Assembly (NCBI GenBank): GCA_964372025.1
Contig: CAYJPF010000039.1
Location: forward strand, 1-21,177
DNA length: 21,177 bases
Direction of reading: 5' to 3'
DNA from: CAYJBP01 sp964372025
GTDB lineage: Bacteria > Bacillota > Dehalobacteriia > UBA4068
Below the pieces are notes generated by a model that saw only the letters and a program-made list of their open reading frames with translations, was not told where the DNA came from and did not search any database. Every line of letters begins with the position of its first letter. Position 1 is the stretch's first letter. A program made the translations under genes and the position numbers. This document shows positions 7,203 to 16,100 of this stretch, one piece after another.

Positions 7203-7455
7203 GACACTACAAACCGTTCAGGCTTACCGAAAGCTTTTTCTTAATGAGCATGGGCAACTTAAGCCGGAAGCTAAAACCGTTTTAGATGACCTTTACAAAC
7301 AGGCGGCTTTTTTCCGTGATGATGTTATAGACCCGCAACGGCTAGCCTTTTTGGAAGGTGGACGTTACTTTGTGCGGCATATTGTAAAAAAACTAAAAAT
7401 AAAACAGCTGGAAATTGACAGACACTTAAAAAAGGAGATTTACGAAGATGAGTGA
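7189..7455 (+). CDS. Bbp19-like small phage protein
   Basis: The 88-aa product begins inside the portal gene (14-nt overlap, ATG after GGTGG) and runs 8 nt into the scaffold gene. It has a short helical layout: 'YRKLFLNEHGQLKPEAKTVL', 'LYKQAAFFRDDVIDP', then 'LAFLEGGRYFVRHIVKKLKI'. This order (a YxxLF start, an aromatic-rich middle, and an LEGxR-V helix) resembles the Bbp19 family named after the Bordetella phage BPP-1 protein, found between portal and scaffold genes in related podoviruses. The molecular role of that family is not known to me. The assignment is by pattern and synteny. Confidence 0.6.
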   Translation: MAWYKTLQTVQAYRKLFLNEHGQLKPEAKTVLDDLYKQAAFFRDDVIDPQRLAFLEGGRYFVRHIVKKLKIKQLEIDRHLKKEIYEDE

Positions 7456-8248
7456 AAACAATGGAACACCTGAAAACACTTCAAACACCCCGGCACCTAC
7501 CGAAAACGGCAGCTGGTTGGACTCTTTGAGTGACTCGCAAAAGGCTTTGGTTGAAGCCAAAGGTTGGCGGTCGCAAGGTGATGCGTTAGAGAGTTATTCC
7601 CAACTGGAAAGCTTTGTGGGGGCCGACAAAGCCGGGCGGGGGCTTTTGCTTCCTAAAGGTGATGATGACACCGAAGGCTACAACGCCGTTTATAACGCTT
7701 TAGGGCGGCCGGAAGAACCGGGTGGTTACGAGATTAACGCCCTCATGGGTTCGCGTGATGTTGATGCCGGGTATATTGACGTTATGAGCCAAGCCATGTA
7801 CGAAGCCGGTTTGAGCAAAAAGCAAGCCCACAGTTTAGCCGAGAAACATCAAGCCGTTTACGAAAACGCTTTAAAGGCGGCCGAGGAAAGCTATGCCGCC
7901 GCCGTGGACGAGGTTAAGCGGACGCTTCCGGCCGAGACCATTCACGCCGCCCGGGCGGCTTTTAGGGCCGGTGGTTTTAGTGAAGATGACGCCCGAGCGA
8001 TGGAACGTGCTTTGGGGCCGAAACGGGCAACCGAATTGTTTGCCAAGTTGGGGGCGGCTTACACTGAAGATAAGTTGGTTGGTGATGTTAAAGGTGACCA
8101 CAACTTTTCATCGTTAAGTGCCAGCACTGCTGAACGGAGGCTTAACCAACTTATGAGCGACCCGAAGTGGGCAAAAGATTACCAAAACGGCGAACTTTAC
8201 GCCGTGAAACAAATGGAAGATTTGGCCAAGCGGATGACCGCAGGGTAA
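7448..8248 (+). CDS. capsid scaffolding protein
   Basis: The 266-aa product sits immediately before the capsid gene and has scaffold-like traits: an acidic, disordered N-terminus (residues 1-22, Asn/Thr/Pro-rich), a helical middle with 'SWLDSLSDSQKALVEAKGW' and 'LGRPEEPGGYEI', a long Ala/Glu/Lys helix (residues ~115-160) and a C-terminal helix ending in 'MEDLAKRMTAG'. Phage scaffolds commonly show the 'P..P.gYe' element followed by coiled-coil helices. It should guide capsid protein assembly into the procapsid and then leave. AAAGGAG lies 10 nt before the ATG. The stop codon is inside a small hairpin (8243-8256) followed by T5. No protease domain is fused to it, and none is encoded elsewhere in the window. 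Confidence 0.8.
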   Translation: MSENNGTPENTSNTPAPTENGSWLDSLSDSQKALVEAKGWRSQGDALESYSQLESFVGADKAGRGLLLPKGDDDTEGYNAVYNALGRPEEPGGYEINALMGSRDVDAGYIDVMSQAMYEAGLSKKQAHSLAEKHQAVYENALKAAEESYAAAVDEVKRTLPAETIHAARAAFRAGGFSEDDARAMERALGPKRATELFAKLGAAYTEDKLVGDVKGDHNFSSLSASTAERRLNQLMSDPKWAKDYQNGELYAVKQMEDLAKRMTAG

Positions 8249-8261
8249 TTTTACCCTTTTT
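8243..8261 (+). terminator. weak hairpin plus T5 at the scaffold stop codon
   Basis: GGGTA (8243-8247) pairs with TACCC (8252-8256) around a 4-nt loop and is followed by TTTTT. The stem is only 5 bp, so at most a leaky terminator or attenuator is expected. It overlaps the scaffold TAA. Confidence 0.35.
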
Positions 8262-8333
8262 GGCTTTTGGGGTCGGGTTACCGGCAACCCCTGTCGTATT
8301 TAATTTTTTTACACAAAAAGAAAGGGGCACTAA
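8249..8333 (+). promoter_or_regulatory. leader upstream of the capsid gene with a GC-rich hairpin
   Basis: The 85-nt spacer is long for this compact operon. It contains GGGTT (8275-8279) pairing with AACCC (8286-8290) around ACCGGC, then a T-rich tract and the ribosome site AAAGGGG (8321-8327) 6 nt before the capsid ATG. A stabilising 5' leader or processing site for a highly expressed mRNA is plausible. I see no convincing sigma70 promoter in it. Confidence 0.35.
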
Positions 8334-9281
8334 ATGCCGACTGACAACAAAATTCAAGATTTTCACATTGTAACTTTTACCAAAACAACCGAGATGATGC
8401 TCCAACAAAGTAAAGCCGTTTTTGAAGGGCACGTTATGACCAAAAGTTGTAGCGGTGACAAAGCCCAAGAGGTTTTGCAGTTTGGTGAAGTTGAAATGGA
8501 AGATTTTAACGCCGGAACTAACCCCGGTCAATGGCTTGGCGACACCAAGTGGAGCGAAATTGACCATTACCAACGCTGGATGTTTCCGCAAAGCTTTGTT
8601 AAATCTTTGCCTGTTAGTAAGCAAAATATTTTGCGCATGCTTACTGACCCGAAATCTTCTTACGCGGAAGCGATTAAGATGGCCTATAAGCGCAAATATG
8701 ATGACGTTGTCATTAAGGCAGCTTTAGGCACGGGGAAAGTTGGGAAATATGAAGACTTAAAAGATGAGGCTTTCCCGGAAAGCCAAAAAATTGCCCACGG
8801 CGACAGCGGTTTGACTTTAGATAAACTTCTGGTGGCGCGGGAGATGTTAAAGGCGTCGCACATTGACCCCAGTGAAGAGCTTTACATTGTAACCAGTGAA
8901 CAGCAAATTACCAACATGCTGAGCGAAACGAAGGTGCAAAGTTCTGACTATAACACCGTGAAAGCTTTGGTTAATGGTGAGATTAACACTTTTGCCGGTT
9001 TTACGTTCCTGCAAAGTGAAAGGCTTTCTTCCACCGCCGGAGCTAGTGGCAAAGGGGCGACACGCCACTGTTTTGCTTACGCTAAAAGCGGCTTGCACGT
9101 TGGGATTTGGGATGATTTTAACATTAAAGTTGATGAGCGGCCCGACAAGAACTACGCTTGGCAAATTTACGCAACTGCCTCTATTGGGGCGGTTCGAACC
9201 CAAGAAAAGAAGGTGATTCAAATTGATTGCCAAGAACGGGTGGTTCCTGCGGCAACTCCGGAAACTCCGGAAACTCCCTAA
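8334..9281 (+). CDS. major capsid protein
   Basis: The 315-aa product directly follows the scaffold and has the features of a podovirus HK97-fold capsid protein. It starts 'IVTFTKTTEMMLQQSKAVFE', continues with 'FGEVEMEDFNAGTNPGQWL' and 'RWMFPQSFVKSLPVSKQ', then a long alpha-spine 'YAEAIKMAYKRKYDDVVIKA' and 'LTLDKLLVAREMLKASHID'. The A-domain-like end 'LYIVTSEQQITNML' is followed by 'FAGFTFLQSERL', 'HCFAYAKSGLHVGIWDDFNI' and 'YAWQIYATASIGAVRTQEKK'. This motif order is seen in capsid proteins of BPP-1-like and related podoviruses. The ribosome site is strong, as expected for the most abundant virion protein. The last residues repeat Pro-Glu-Thr, encoded by a 9-bp tandem repeat, and are probably disordered. 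It forms the icosahedral shell. Confidence 0.88.
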   Translation: MPTDNKIQDFHIVTFTKTTEMMLQQSKAVFEGHVMTKSCSGDKAQEVLQFGEVEMEDFNAGTNPGQWLGDTKWSEIDHYQRWMFPQSFVKSLPVSKQNILRMLTDPKSSYAEAIKMAYKRKYDDVVIKAALGTGKVGKYEDLKDEAFPESQKIAHGDSGLTLDKLLVAREMLKASHIDPSEELYIVTSEQQITNMLSETKVQSSDYNTVKALVNGEINTFAGFTFLQSERLSSTAGASGKGATRHCFAYAKSGLHVGIWDDFNIKVDERPDKNYAWQIYATASIGAVRTQEKKVIQIDCQERVVPAATPETPETP

Positions 9282-9290
9282 TCTTTAATT

Positions 9291-9324
9291 TAAACAGCAG
9301 GGGCGCACTCCGGCCCCTGCTTTA
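9291..9324 (+). terminator. hairpin after the capsid gene (partial terminator or stabiliser)
   Basis: AGCAGGGGC (9296-9304) pairs with GCCCCTGCT (9313-9321) around an 8-nt loop; a few flanking A/T pairs may extend it. Only three T residues follow, so read-through into the tail genes should be substantial. A hairpin here fits the common need to make more capsid than tail mRNA. Confidence 0.55.
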
Positions 9325-9335
9325 AGGCGGGCTAA

Positions 9336-9947
9336 ATGGCGAGTGTAATTCAAATTGTAAACCGGGCTTTAGATAAATTAGGCCAGGCGCATATTGCCTC
9401 ACTTGATGACAAGGTGGAAGCGGCTCAATTGGCCGCCGGCATGTTTGAATGGGTGCGAGATGATTTACTTTCGCGCTATGAATGGGGTTTTGCTTTAGGT
9501 TTGGCTTTGTTGGCCAGTGACGTTGAAAAGCCGTTGTTTGATTGGGCGCATAAATATGCGATCCCCAGTGATTGCTTGCGGGTTCTGCGTGTTGGGGATT
9601 GGCCGCTTCCGGTGATGACGGAATATGTGGGCCAAGACACAAGTCAATATCGCATTTTGGGTAATGATTTATACACCAACATTGGGCCAAGTTTGAAGTG
9701 TTATTATGCGAGGCGAGTGGAAAACACCGCTCTTTTTCCGCCGTCTTTTGCCGAGGCCATGGCTTGCAAATTGGCCATTGAGATGAGCGAGAAATTGACA
9801 GCAAGCAGCACCAAGTTAGAAATTGTGGCGGCCCAATTTCGGGAAGCATTAAAGGGTGCTTTGGCGGTGAACGCCATTCAACGGGCACCTGTGGCCGTGC
9901 AAGATGATTCGTGGGTGATGGCCCACCAGTTAGGAGAGGTGTTTTAA
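9336..9947 (+). CDS. head-tail adaptor (T7 gp11 / tail tubular protein A-like)
   Basis: The 203-aa product matches the gp11-type adaptor, which forms the ring between portal and nozzle and carries the fibres. The start has the family pattern 'IVNRALDKLGQAHIASLDDK', then 'EAAQLAAGMFEWVRDDLLSR' and the aromatic box YEWGFAL. It continues with 'YAIPSDCLRVLRVGD' and the final 'FAEAMACKLAIEMSEKLTAS' helix. The length is close to T7 gp11 (about 196 aa). The ATG follows AAGG by 8 nt and the capsid-distal hairpin by about 12 nt. The stop TAA shares its last A with the next ATG (TAATG), so the two genes are translationally coupled. Confidence 0.85.
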   Translation: MASVIQIVNRALDKLGQAHIASLDDKVEAAQLAAGMFEWVRDDLLSRYEWGFALGLALLASDVEKPLFDWAHKYAIPSDCLRVLRVGDWPLPVMTEYVGQDTSQYRILGNDLYTNIGPSLKCYYARRVENTALFPPSFAEAMACKLAIEMSEKLTASSTKLEIVAAQFREALKGALAVNAIQRAPVAVQDDSWVMAHQLGEVF

Positions 9948-10513
9948 TGGGCGGACTTATGGCAGTTATGGGGGCCATTGCGCCAATTGTGTCGGTGGGT
10001 GCTTCAATTGCTGGGGCCGTGATGGGGGCGCAACAAGCGGACGACCAGGCGGCTTTACAAGTTATGCAATATAAAATGCAGGCCGAACAAAACGAGAGGA
10101 ACGCCCAACTTTCGGCAATAAACGCCAACATTGCCAAAAGTGACACGGCCCGAGAACAAAGGATAGCGGCTGAAGAGGCGGCTATGGCCAAGGGGCGGCA
10201 AAGGGCGGCCATGGCCGAGGGCGGCATTTTGGGAAGCGCAACGGGCACCATTTTGGAAACCGAGAGTGAAGCCCGGGCTAAAGAGCAGGATTTACTTATT
10301 AGCCGTCAAGGTGAGATTGAACAGCTTAATTATTTGGGCCAGCAATCGGACTTATACTCCGCCTCTGCTATTGCCTATTCCAACGCCAATGCGGCCGAAA
10401 AAAGCGGAAGTTACGCCAAAACAGCCAGCATTTTAGGTGGGGTGAGTGACGTTTTCGGTTACGTTTCCAAATATCACGGCGGCCCCAGCACTTCAACTAA
10501 CTATTTCGGGTGA
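9947..10513 (+). CDS. internal virion (ejection) protein, T7 gp14-like
   Basis: The 188-aa product starts with a hydrophobic Gly/Ala-rich segment ('MAVMGAIAPIVSVGASIAGA', residues ~4-24). A long Ala/Gln/Arg helix follows ('ALQVMQYKMQAEQNERNAQL'), then the conserved 'MAEGGILGSATGTILETES' loop and 'NYLGQQSDLYSASAIAYS' before a Gly-rich end. This matches the small internal core proteins of podoviruses (T7 gp14 type), which are ejected first and are thought to form a pore in the outer membrane. The start at 9947 follows GGAGAGG and overlaps the adaptor stop by 1 nt; an upstream GTG at 9911 lies inside the adaptor gene and is less likely. It is first of three consecutive ejection-protein genes. 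Confidence 0.78.
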   Translation: MGGLMAVMGAIAPIVSVGASIAGAVMGAQQADDQAALQVMQYKMQAEQNERNAQLSAINANIAKSDTAREQRIAAEEAAMAKGRQRAAMAEGGILGSATGTILETESEARAKEQDLLISRQGEIEQLNYLGQQSDLYSASAIAYSNANAAEKSGSYAKTASILGGVSDVFGYVSKYHGGPSTSTNYFG

Positions 10514-10516
10514 TTT

Positions 10517-13150
10517 ATGAAACTACCAGGCGGAAATCCGGCAAATTTAAGCGGCATTGGCAATGACCAACCGACAAGGGAAAGTGCGCCCCGGGTTAAT
10601 TATTTGCCCATTGGCGGCGGCAATGGAGCCCAGAGAACGGGCCAGCTTCGTTTAAGCGCGGACATGCCCCGCATGATGACGGCTTACGACTTTGGCGGGC
10701 CTCAACAATTGCGGCGGGAAGTTCGCCGGGTTGGCGACATAGCCGAAGAACACGTGCAAAGATACCAAAGTTTAGAGGCTATGCAAGAAATTAGCGCCTT
10801 TAAAGACCGGGAACGAGAAGCTTTGGTGAAGATGGAAGGCATGAAAGGCCAAAAAGGAGCCGACGCCCCCTCTTTTATGGAAAATTTCTATAAACAGGAA
10901 GAGGAAAATTTTAGATCGAAAACACGCGGGGCGTTCCAGGAAAGCATTTACTTAAACATGCTAAGTCAGCGGCGGCAAGCCGGGTTAAGCACGGCCACGG
11001 GTTACGGACAACAGCAAATGCAAGCGTGGGCGGACTCGGTGACGGCGGGGAGTTTGTCTGACATAAACATTGAACTGCAAGCTAACCCGGCGAACGCTAA
11101 CTTTCACATAAAGAACGGCATTGCTTTGATTGAAACGGCTAACCCCGGGCTTGACAACCGGGCGAAGATAAATTTGTTTGAAGAAACATCTGTTTTGACG
11201 GCGGTGCAAGCGGCTGTGGATCAAGGGGACGTGGCCACGGCCCGATCACTTTTGAAAGAATATGGTGGGCGCTTTGGCAATAAATTGCGGGGCGTGATTG
11301 TAGAGACTGAAAGGGCCGTGGTGGTGGCTAACCTGACGCAACAAGGGGCGGCGGCCTTACGGGCCGGGCAGGGCTTAGAATTTACCACGCAACTGACGGA
11401 CATGCTGATTAATGGGGAGATTTCGCCTCAAGCTTACGAGAAGGCCACTAAAAACATTGAAGCTGTTGAAGCGGCTGAAAGTAAGCAAAGAAAAGCGAAA
11501 AAGACAGCCGCCGCCGAGGAAACGAATAAGAATTTCCTGCAACTGCAAACCCAAGGGCAATTGACCCCCGACATGGTTTTAAAGGACAAGACTTTGTCGT
11601 TTGCTGAGCAAAAGGCTTGGATGACGGCCTTGACTTCCGGGAAACGCTCACCGGCACAACAGGCGCAGTTTATTGAACTTGATTCAGGGTTAAGGCAAGC
11701 CATTGAAATGGGGTTCATTAAAAATGAAGCGGAGTTCCAACAAGCTGTAAACGGCACCGGGTTTTCTTTTGTGCCGGAAGAGCTGAACAAGCTTAGAAGT
11801 TTGATTAAAACTGCAAACGAAGCCAGCGTAGGCGGCAAGATAAACTATTACGATGAGGCCATGAAAGTAGTGAAGCAAAAAGAAGTTTTCACTTCTATGG
11901 TCGAAGATAAAGAAGACCTTAAAGGGAAAGAAAAACAAGCCGTTGCCCTTCATAATTTAGATATTCAAGTGCGCCAAACCTTGAAAGCTAAAGGTATTGC
12001 CATGACCGACCCCGAAGCAGGAGCGGCTTTGATGGAGGCGGCGCAAGCGACCGTAACTAAAAACGGCGGTGGCTGGTTTGGTTTTGATAGCGAAGAACCT
12101 TGGTGGGAAATGACCGACAAAATGCCGGAGCTGGAAAGCTTGGCCGGGGCCGGAACGCCGCAGCAAAACGAAGCGCAAAGGGCGGTGTCGGCACGAATGA
12201 AAATTTTGGGAGCCCCGGCTAATGAATTTAGCGTTGCTTGGCACAGTGAAGCTTTTATTGCCGGGAAAAGCGCAAGTGAGGTTATTCCCTCTTTTGCTGA
12301 AAGCTTCCCGGGCAAAGGTGAGGTTACAATTCCCATGCTGGGAGAATTGGGCGATTACAAAGACGAAATTCAACTGCACAGCTTGAACCATGGTCAAGAC
12401 CCCGATTTGGTTGCGGCTGTTATTTACACCTTAAAGCCCGAAGATTCAAGAGAAGTGCCGGATTTGGCCGAAAAGGTTGCCCAAACCTTGATGGATGCCG
12501 GAAGTGAAAAGTTCTCAGACAAAATGCAAGCTTTGGGGTTTACGCCTGAGGAAACAAGCAAGGTGCAAGATATTTTAGAGCCTAAAGCTGCGGTTCCAAA
12601 TAAGCAAACAGGGGCGAGGGTTTCTACTGAGCCTTTTAGTGCTGCAATGGCTCACACTTTGGAATTTGAAGGCGGGTATGCCAATAATGTCCATGACAGT
12701 GGGGGGGAGACTTTTAGAGGAATTAGCCGTAACAATTGGCCGAATTGGGAAGGCTGGGCAATGATTGACCAAGCTAAAGAAGAGGGGAACACCAGTGCAA
12801 GCTCCATCAACTCTTACTTTAGTGGTAGCGAAAGCATGGCGGCAGCTGTGAATAGTTTTTATCGGAAAAACTTCTGGGAACCTATGAGCGAGGTGTCAGA
12901 CAACCCCAGAGTTATTGAAAAGCTGTTTGATACCGCTGTCAATGTTGGTCAATCTCGAGCGAAAAAACTTGCAGCTAAGACTTTAAAAAATATGGGAACT
13001 GAAAATATAACCGATGAAAACGTTGATGAGTTTTTAAGCTCATTTAGTGAAAATCAAGCGAGCTTCTATAGAGGCATTGCGAGCAGAAAACCAAGCCAGA
13101 AACGCTTTTTAAATGGTTGGCTGAGGCGCGCAAACTGGATCCCTGCTTAA
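10517..13150 (+). CDS. ejection protein with C-terminal GH108 muramidase domain
   Basis: The 877-aa product is a long, mostly helical internal virion protein with a lysozyme-like domain at its end. Residues 1-~700 are Gln/Ala/Glu-rich helices with no recognised enzyme motif ('ARSLLKEYGGRFG' and 'AYEKATKNIEAVEAAESKQR' suggest a core-protein rod, like T7 gp15/gp16). Residues ~705-870 show glycoside hydrolase family 108 features: 'MAHTLEFEGGYANNVHDSGG' with the likely catalytic E718, 'ETFRGISRNNWP', 'FYRKNFWEPM', 'VIEKLFDTAVNVGQ' and 'NQASFYRGIASRKPSQKRF'. GH108 enzymes cleave the peptidoglycan glycan backbone, so this domain should open the wall during DNA entry. The enzyme is C-terminal, whereas the T7 gp16 transglycosylase is N-terminal. 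Its DNA is far more A/T-rich (17 G/C in 12961-13020) than the rod region (38 in 12121-12180), suggesting acquisition. The start lies 3 nt after the previous stop. Confidence 0.85.
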   Translation: MKLPGGNPANLSGIGNDQPTRESAPRVNYLPIGGGNGAQRTGQLRLSADMPRMMTAYDFGGPQQLRREVRRVGDIAEEHVQRYQSLEAMQEISAFKDREREALVKMEGMKGQKGADAPSFMENFYKQEEENFRSKTRGAFQESIYLNMLSQRRQAGLSTATGYGQQQMQAWADSVTAGSLSDINIELQANPANANFHIKNGIALIETANPGLDNRAKINLFEETSVLTAVQAAVDQGDVATARSLLKEYGGRFGNKLRGVIVETERAVVVANLTQQGAAALRAGQGLEFTTQLTDMLINGEISPQAYEKATKNIEAVEAAESKQRKAKKTAAAEETNKNFLQLQTQGQLTPDMVLKDKTLSFAEQKAWMTALTSGKRSPAQQAQFIELDSGLRQAIEMGFIKNEAEFQQAVNGTGFSFVPEELNKLRSLIKTANEASVGGKINYYDEAMKVVKQKEVFTSMVEDKEDLKGKEKQAVALHNLDIQVRQTLKAKGIAMTDPEAGAALMEAAQATVTKNGGGWFGFDSEEPWWEMTDKMPELESLAGAGTPQQNEAQRAVSARMKILGAPANEFSVAWHSEAFIAGKSASEVIPSFAESFPGKGEVTIPMLGELGDYKDEIQLHSLNHGQDPDLVAAVIYTLKPEDSREVPDLAEKVAQTLMDAGSEKFSDKMQALGFTPEETSKVQDILEPKAAVPNKQTGARVSTEPFSAAMAHTLEFEGGYANNVHDSGGETFRGISRNNWPNWEGWAMIDQAKEEGNTSASSINSYFSGSESMAAAVNSFYRKNFWEPMSEVSDNPRVIEKLFDTAVNVGQSRAKKLAAKTLKNMGTENITDENVDEFLSSFSENQASFYRGIASRKPSQKRFLNGWLRRANWIPA

Positions 13151-13184
13151 AGTAATCAACTCTCAACGAATATAAGGCTTAAAT

Positions 13185-16100
13185 ATGGAAAACATGACGC
13201 AACCACAAAAAGAATTAACGTGGGCAGATATTGACGCCCGGGCTAACGGTTACACCGGCAGTGCCAGCTTACCCGAGCCTACCTTTGAGCCTGAACCGCA
13301 AGAAAGCCAAGCCGAGAAATTAACCCGTTTAGGCCAACAAGTTTCGGCAAGCCAGCGGCCCCAAGTAAATGGCCCCACAAACTATTTCACCCCGGAGATT
13401 TCGGCCAAGCTGGCCAAGCGTTACCCCGTGACGGCTGAAATGCTGGGTAACTCGCAAATGATGGCCCTGTTTGGGACTCCTGAAGGGGCGAGAGCTTTGA
13501 CCGATATTGAAGCGGCAATTGACCGCAAAATAGGCGTGGGGCACTTTTGGGAGCGGGGGGAGCTGTTAACCCACATGAACGTTTACCGGGGGGAGCTCAG
13601 CAGAACCGGCGGCTTCTTGAGCCCGGAAGAGTATGCCCAAGGGCTTGAATATTTTGAAGGATTGAAAGAGCAATTGGCACAAATGCCCGAAGCTCCCGGG
13701 GTGAGACTTTCGCCGGAAGAAAAAGACCGCTATCGCTTTCCCTTCCGTGGGGTTGATGGTGTGGCCCCGGGGCGTGACCATTTAGGGCCGTATGTAGCGG
13801 AGTTATATAAAACGCTTGAAGCGGGAGACATTGAAGGCATTGGCTATAAACTAGCAGAAACAGCCGGGCAATTAAAGGGGATTATAACTCACCCTAACAC
13901 GGCAGTCGGGGCCGCCGGTGGGGCTTTGGTTGGTGCTCCTGCCGGCGGTGTGGGCGCAGTTCCCGGCGCAGTGTTCGGCGGTGTTGCTGGCATGTCTTTA
14001 ACGGCTTATGATGCCGCCGTTGGGGCATCCGCAGATTTCCTTGATGAGCAAGGGGTTACAGGTGGGGCAAGGGCTTTAGCTGAATTTTTCATAGGCTCTA
14101 CTAGCTCTTTACTCGAGATAGGCCAAGTGGGTTTGTTGGCTAAACCTGCCGGTGAGTTGGTCAAAACGGTGGCCAAGGGTTTGACCGGAGACGTTGCCGA
14201 AGAGATAGCCGAAGGCGTTGCTAAAGAAGCAGTTGAAGAAATCGCCGAAGAAACAGCCAAAGGCATGACGGCAAGAGAGATTTTGCCCCGATTCGTAAAA
14301 AACGTTGTGGCCGGTATGGCCGCTGAAACAGGCATGGAAGTTAGCCAAGACACTTTGGCCATGGCCGGGGAAAACTTGGGGGCAAAACTTTCAAACCTTT
14401 TTGACGGCAATGACGCCGAACTGCACGGCGTGGAAGATTTTGTTGAAAACGCTTGGGAGACCTTTAAATTTATGGCCACCGGCGGCGGGTTAATTGGGGC
14501 CGGTGGTGCTTTCGTTCAGGCCGCCAGCGACACCGGGGCTGTGGTTAAAGGCGGCATTAAAGACGGGGCGAAAAAGGTTATTAACTGGGAAGCCCGGCGA
14601 CAATTGGAGCAAAAGCAACGGGCGGCTGACAGAGCCAAGACTCAAAACCAACTAGTTGAAACGGAAGTGCGCACGCTGGCGACAACGATTAGAGAGAACG
14701 AAACGCTTCAAGCTAACCCTGAAGTAGCCAAAGCTGTGACGGGTAAAGTTTTAAAAGACAAAGGCGATGAGGGAACTTTCTATTTAGACGCTGCCGTTGT
14801 GGAGCGTTTCCGGCAAGAGGCTTTAGACGATGACACCGTTAAAGACGGTTACGACTTTGAAGACAACTTCCTTAACCCTTTAGGGGTGACTTTAGAGGTA
14901 TATCAGCAAAGCTTAGAGATGGGCACCTCTTTGCCTGTGAATAAAAGCAATTTGGCCGGGGTGGTTAATAGCCAAGTGTGGCAAAAAATTGAAGCCACGG
15001 ACGGGGCTATTTTGGCTGAACCGGCCAGCGTTACGGCCGAAAGAGAAGCGGAAGTGGCTCAAGCGGAAGCGGCCTATGACGACCCCTTTGCCGGGTATGA
15101 GCCTGAAAAAAGGGTTTCGGCTGAAAATAAAGAGGTGCTGGCCCAAAGCATTGCGGAAAAAGCCGGGCAAGACAAAAGTAAAGCCCGGAACTCTGCTGAA
15201 TTGCTTGGGCGTGCAATTGCCCGGCCTTTGGCCGCTTTAGGCATTGACCCCAACTTATGGCTTGAAAATGGGAACTTGGACATTCGCCGGGAAGGTGAAC
15301 CGAGGCCAAGGCCAGAGGAGCGGTTGAATCAGCCGATGAATGCTGATGTCGATTTAGACAAAGAAGTCACGGTTGTTGAAGCTAACACCGCTTTTGCTCA
15401 TCGGCAATTACACGAGTTAAATAAAGGTGATGGGCGGCGAGAATTGCGGGCGGCAATTGTTGGAGTTTACCGCAATAAAGAACGTGGTTGGGATATTGAA
15501 ATAAATACTAATGGCATTGACCATGCGATTAGTAGCGCAAGCCATTCTAGCAATTCACAAGCACATTTAGTGGCAGTGGCCAGTTTACCCTCTTTAATTG
15601 AAAATGCTGTTTTAATAGAAACACATAGTGACAAAAAAGGGAAAAGCAACACGCTAACCGTTCATCGTTTTTATGCACCTTTAACGCATGACGGAACAGT
15701 ATATGTAACAAAACTAACAGTAAAAGAAGATATTGACGGACGCAGAGAAGCCAGCATTGAAAGCGTAACAGAACTTACTGATAAAAAGTTGTATGACGTT
15801 AATATAGAAAAAGAAATGCCCGTTGGAATCCGCCAGCGCCATACTTCACAGCTGGGGGCTGACTCCACAACGGGCAATTCTTTAAATGAATCCGAAGGAA
15901 TGCGCCACGACCCCAGTAATGAACTGGCGCTTGGCTCCGCAACGGATACTTTGAATATTAGTATACGTGAACTTTTAGAAGGCGTCAAGGGTTCTGACAA
16001 AAAGACCTTCTTTCAAGGCACCCGGGGAGCTCTTGAAAGACTCAAAGATGGCCGTTACACGATGATTTTTGGCGGGCAAGCTGACGCTTCAACGGCCATT

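Noticed and set aside
9322..10251. Long open frame on the - strand (309 codons)
   Set aside because: It is antisense to the adaptor and gp14-like genes, has a low-complexity Pro/Ser/Cys-rich translation, no plausible ribosome site, and the + strand genes are well supported.
14006..14479. Open frames on the - strand within the giant gene
   Set aside because: They arise from Ala/Glu/Gly-rich codons of the + strand gene, have no conserved motif and no promoter or ribosome site.
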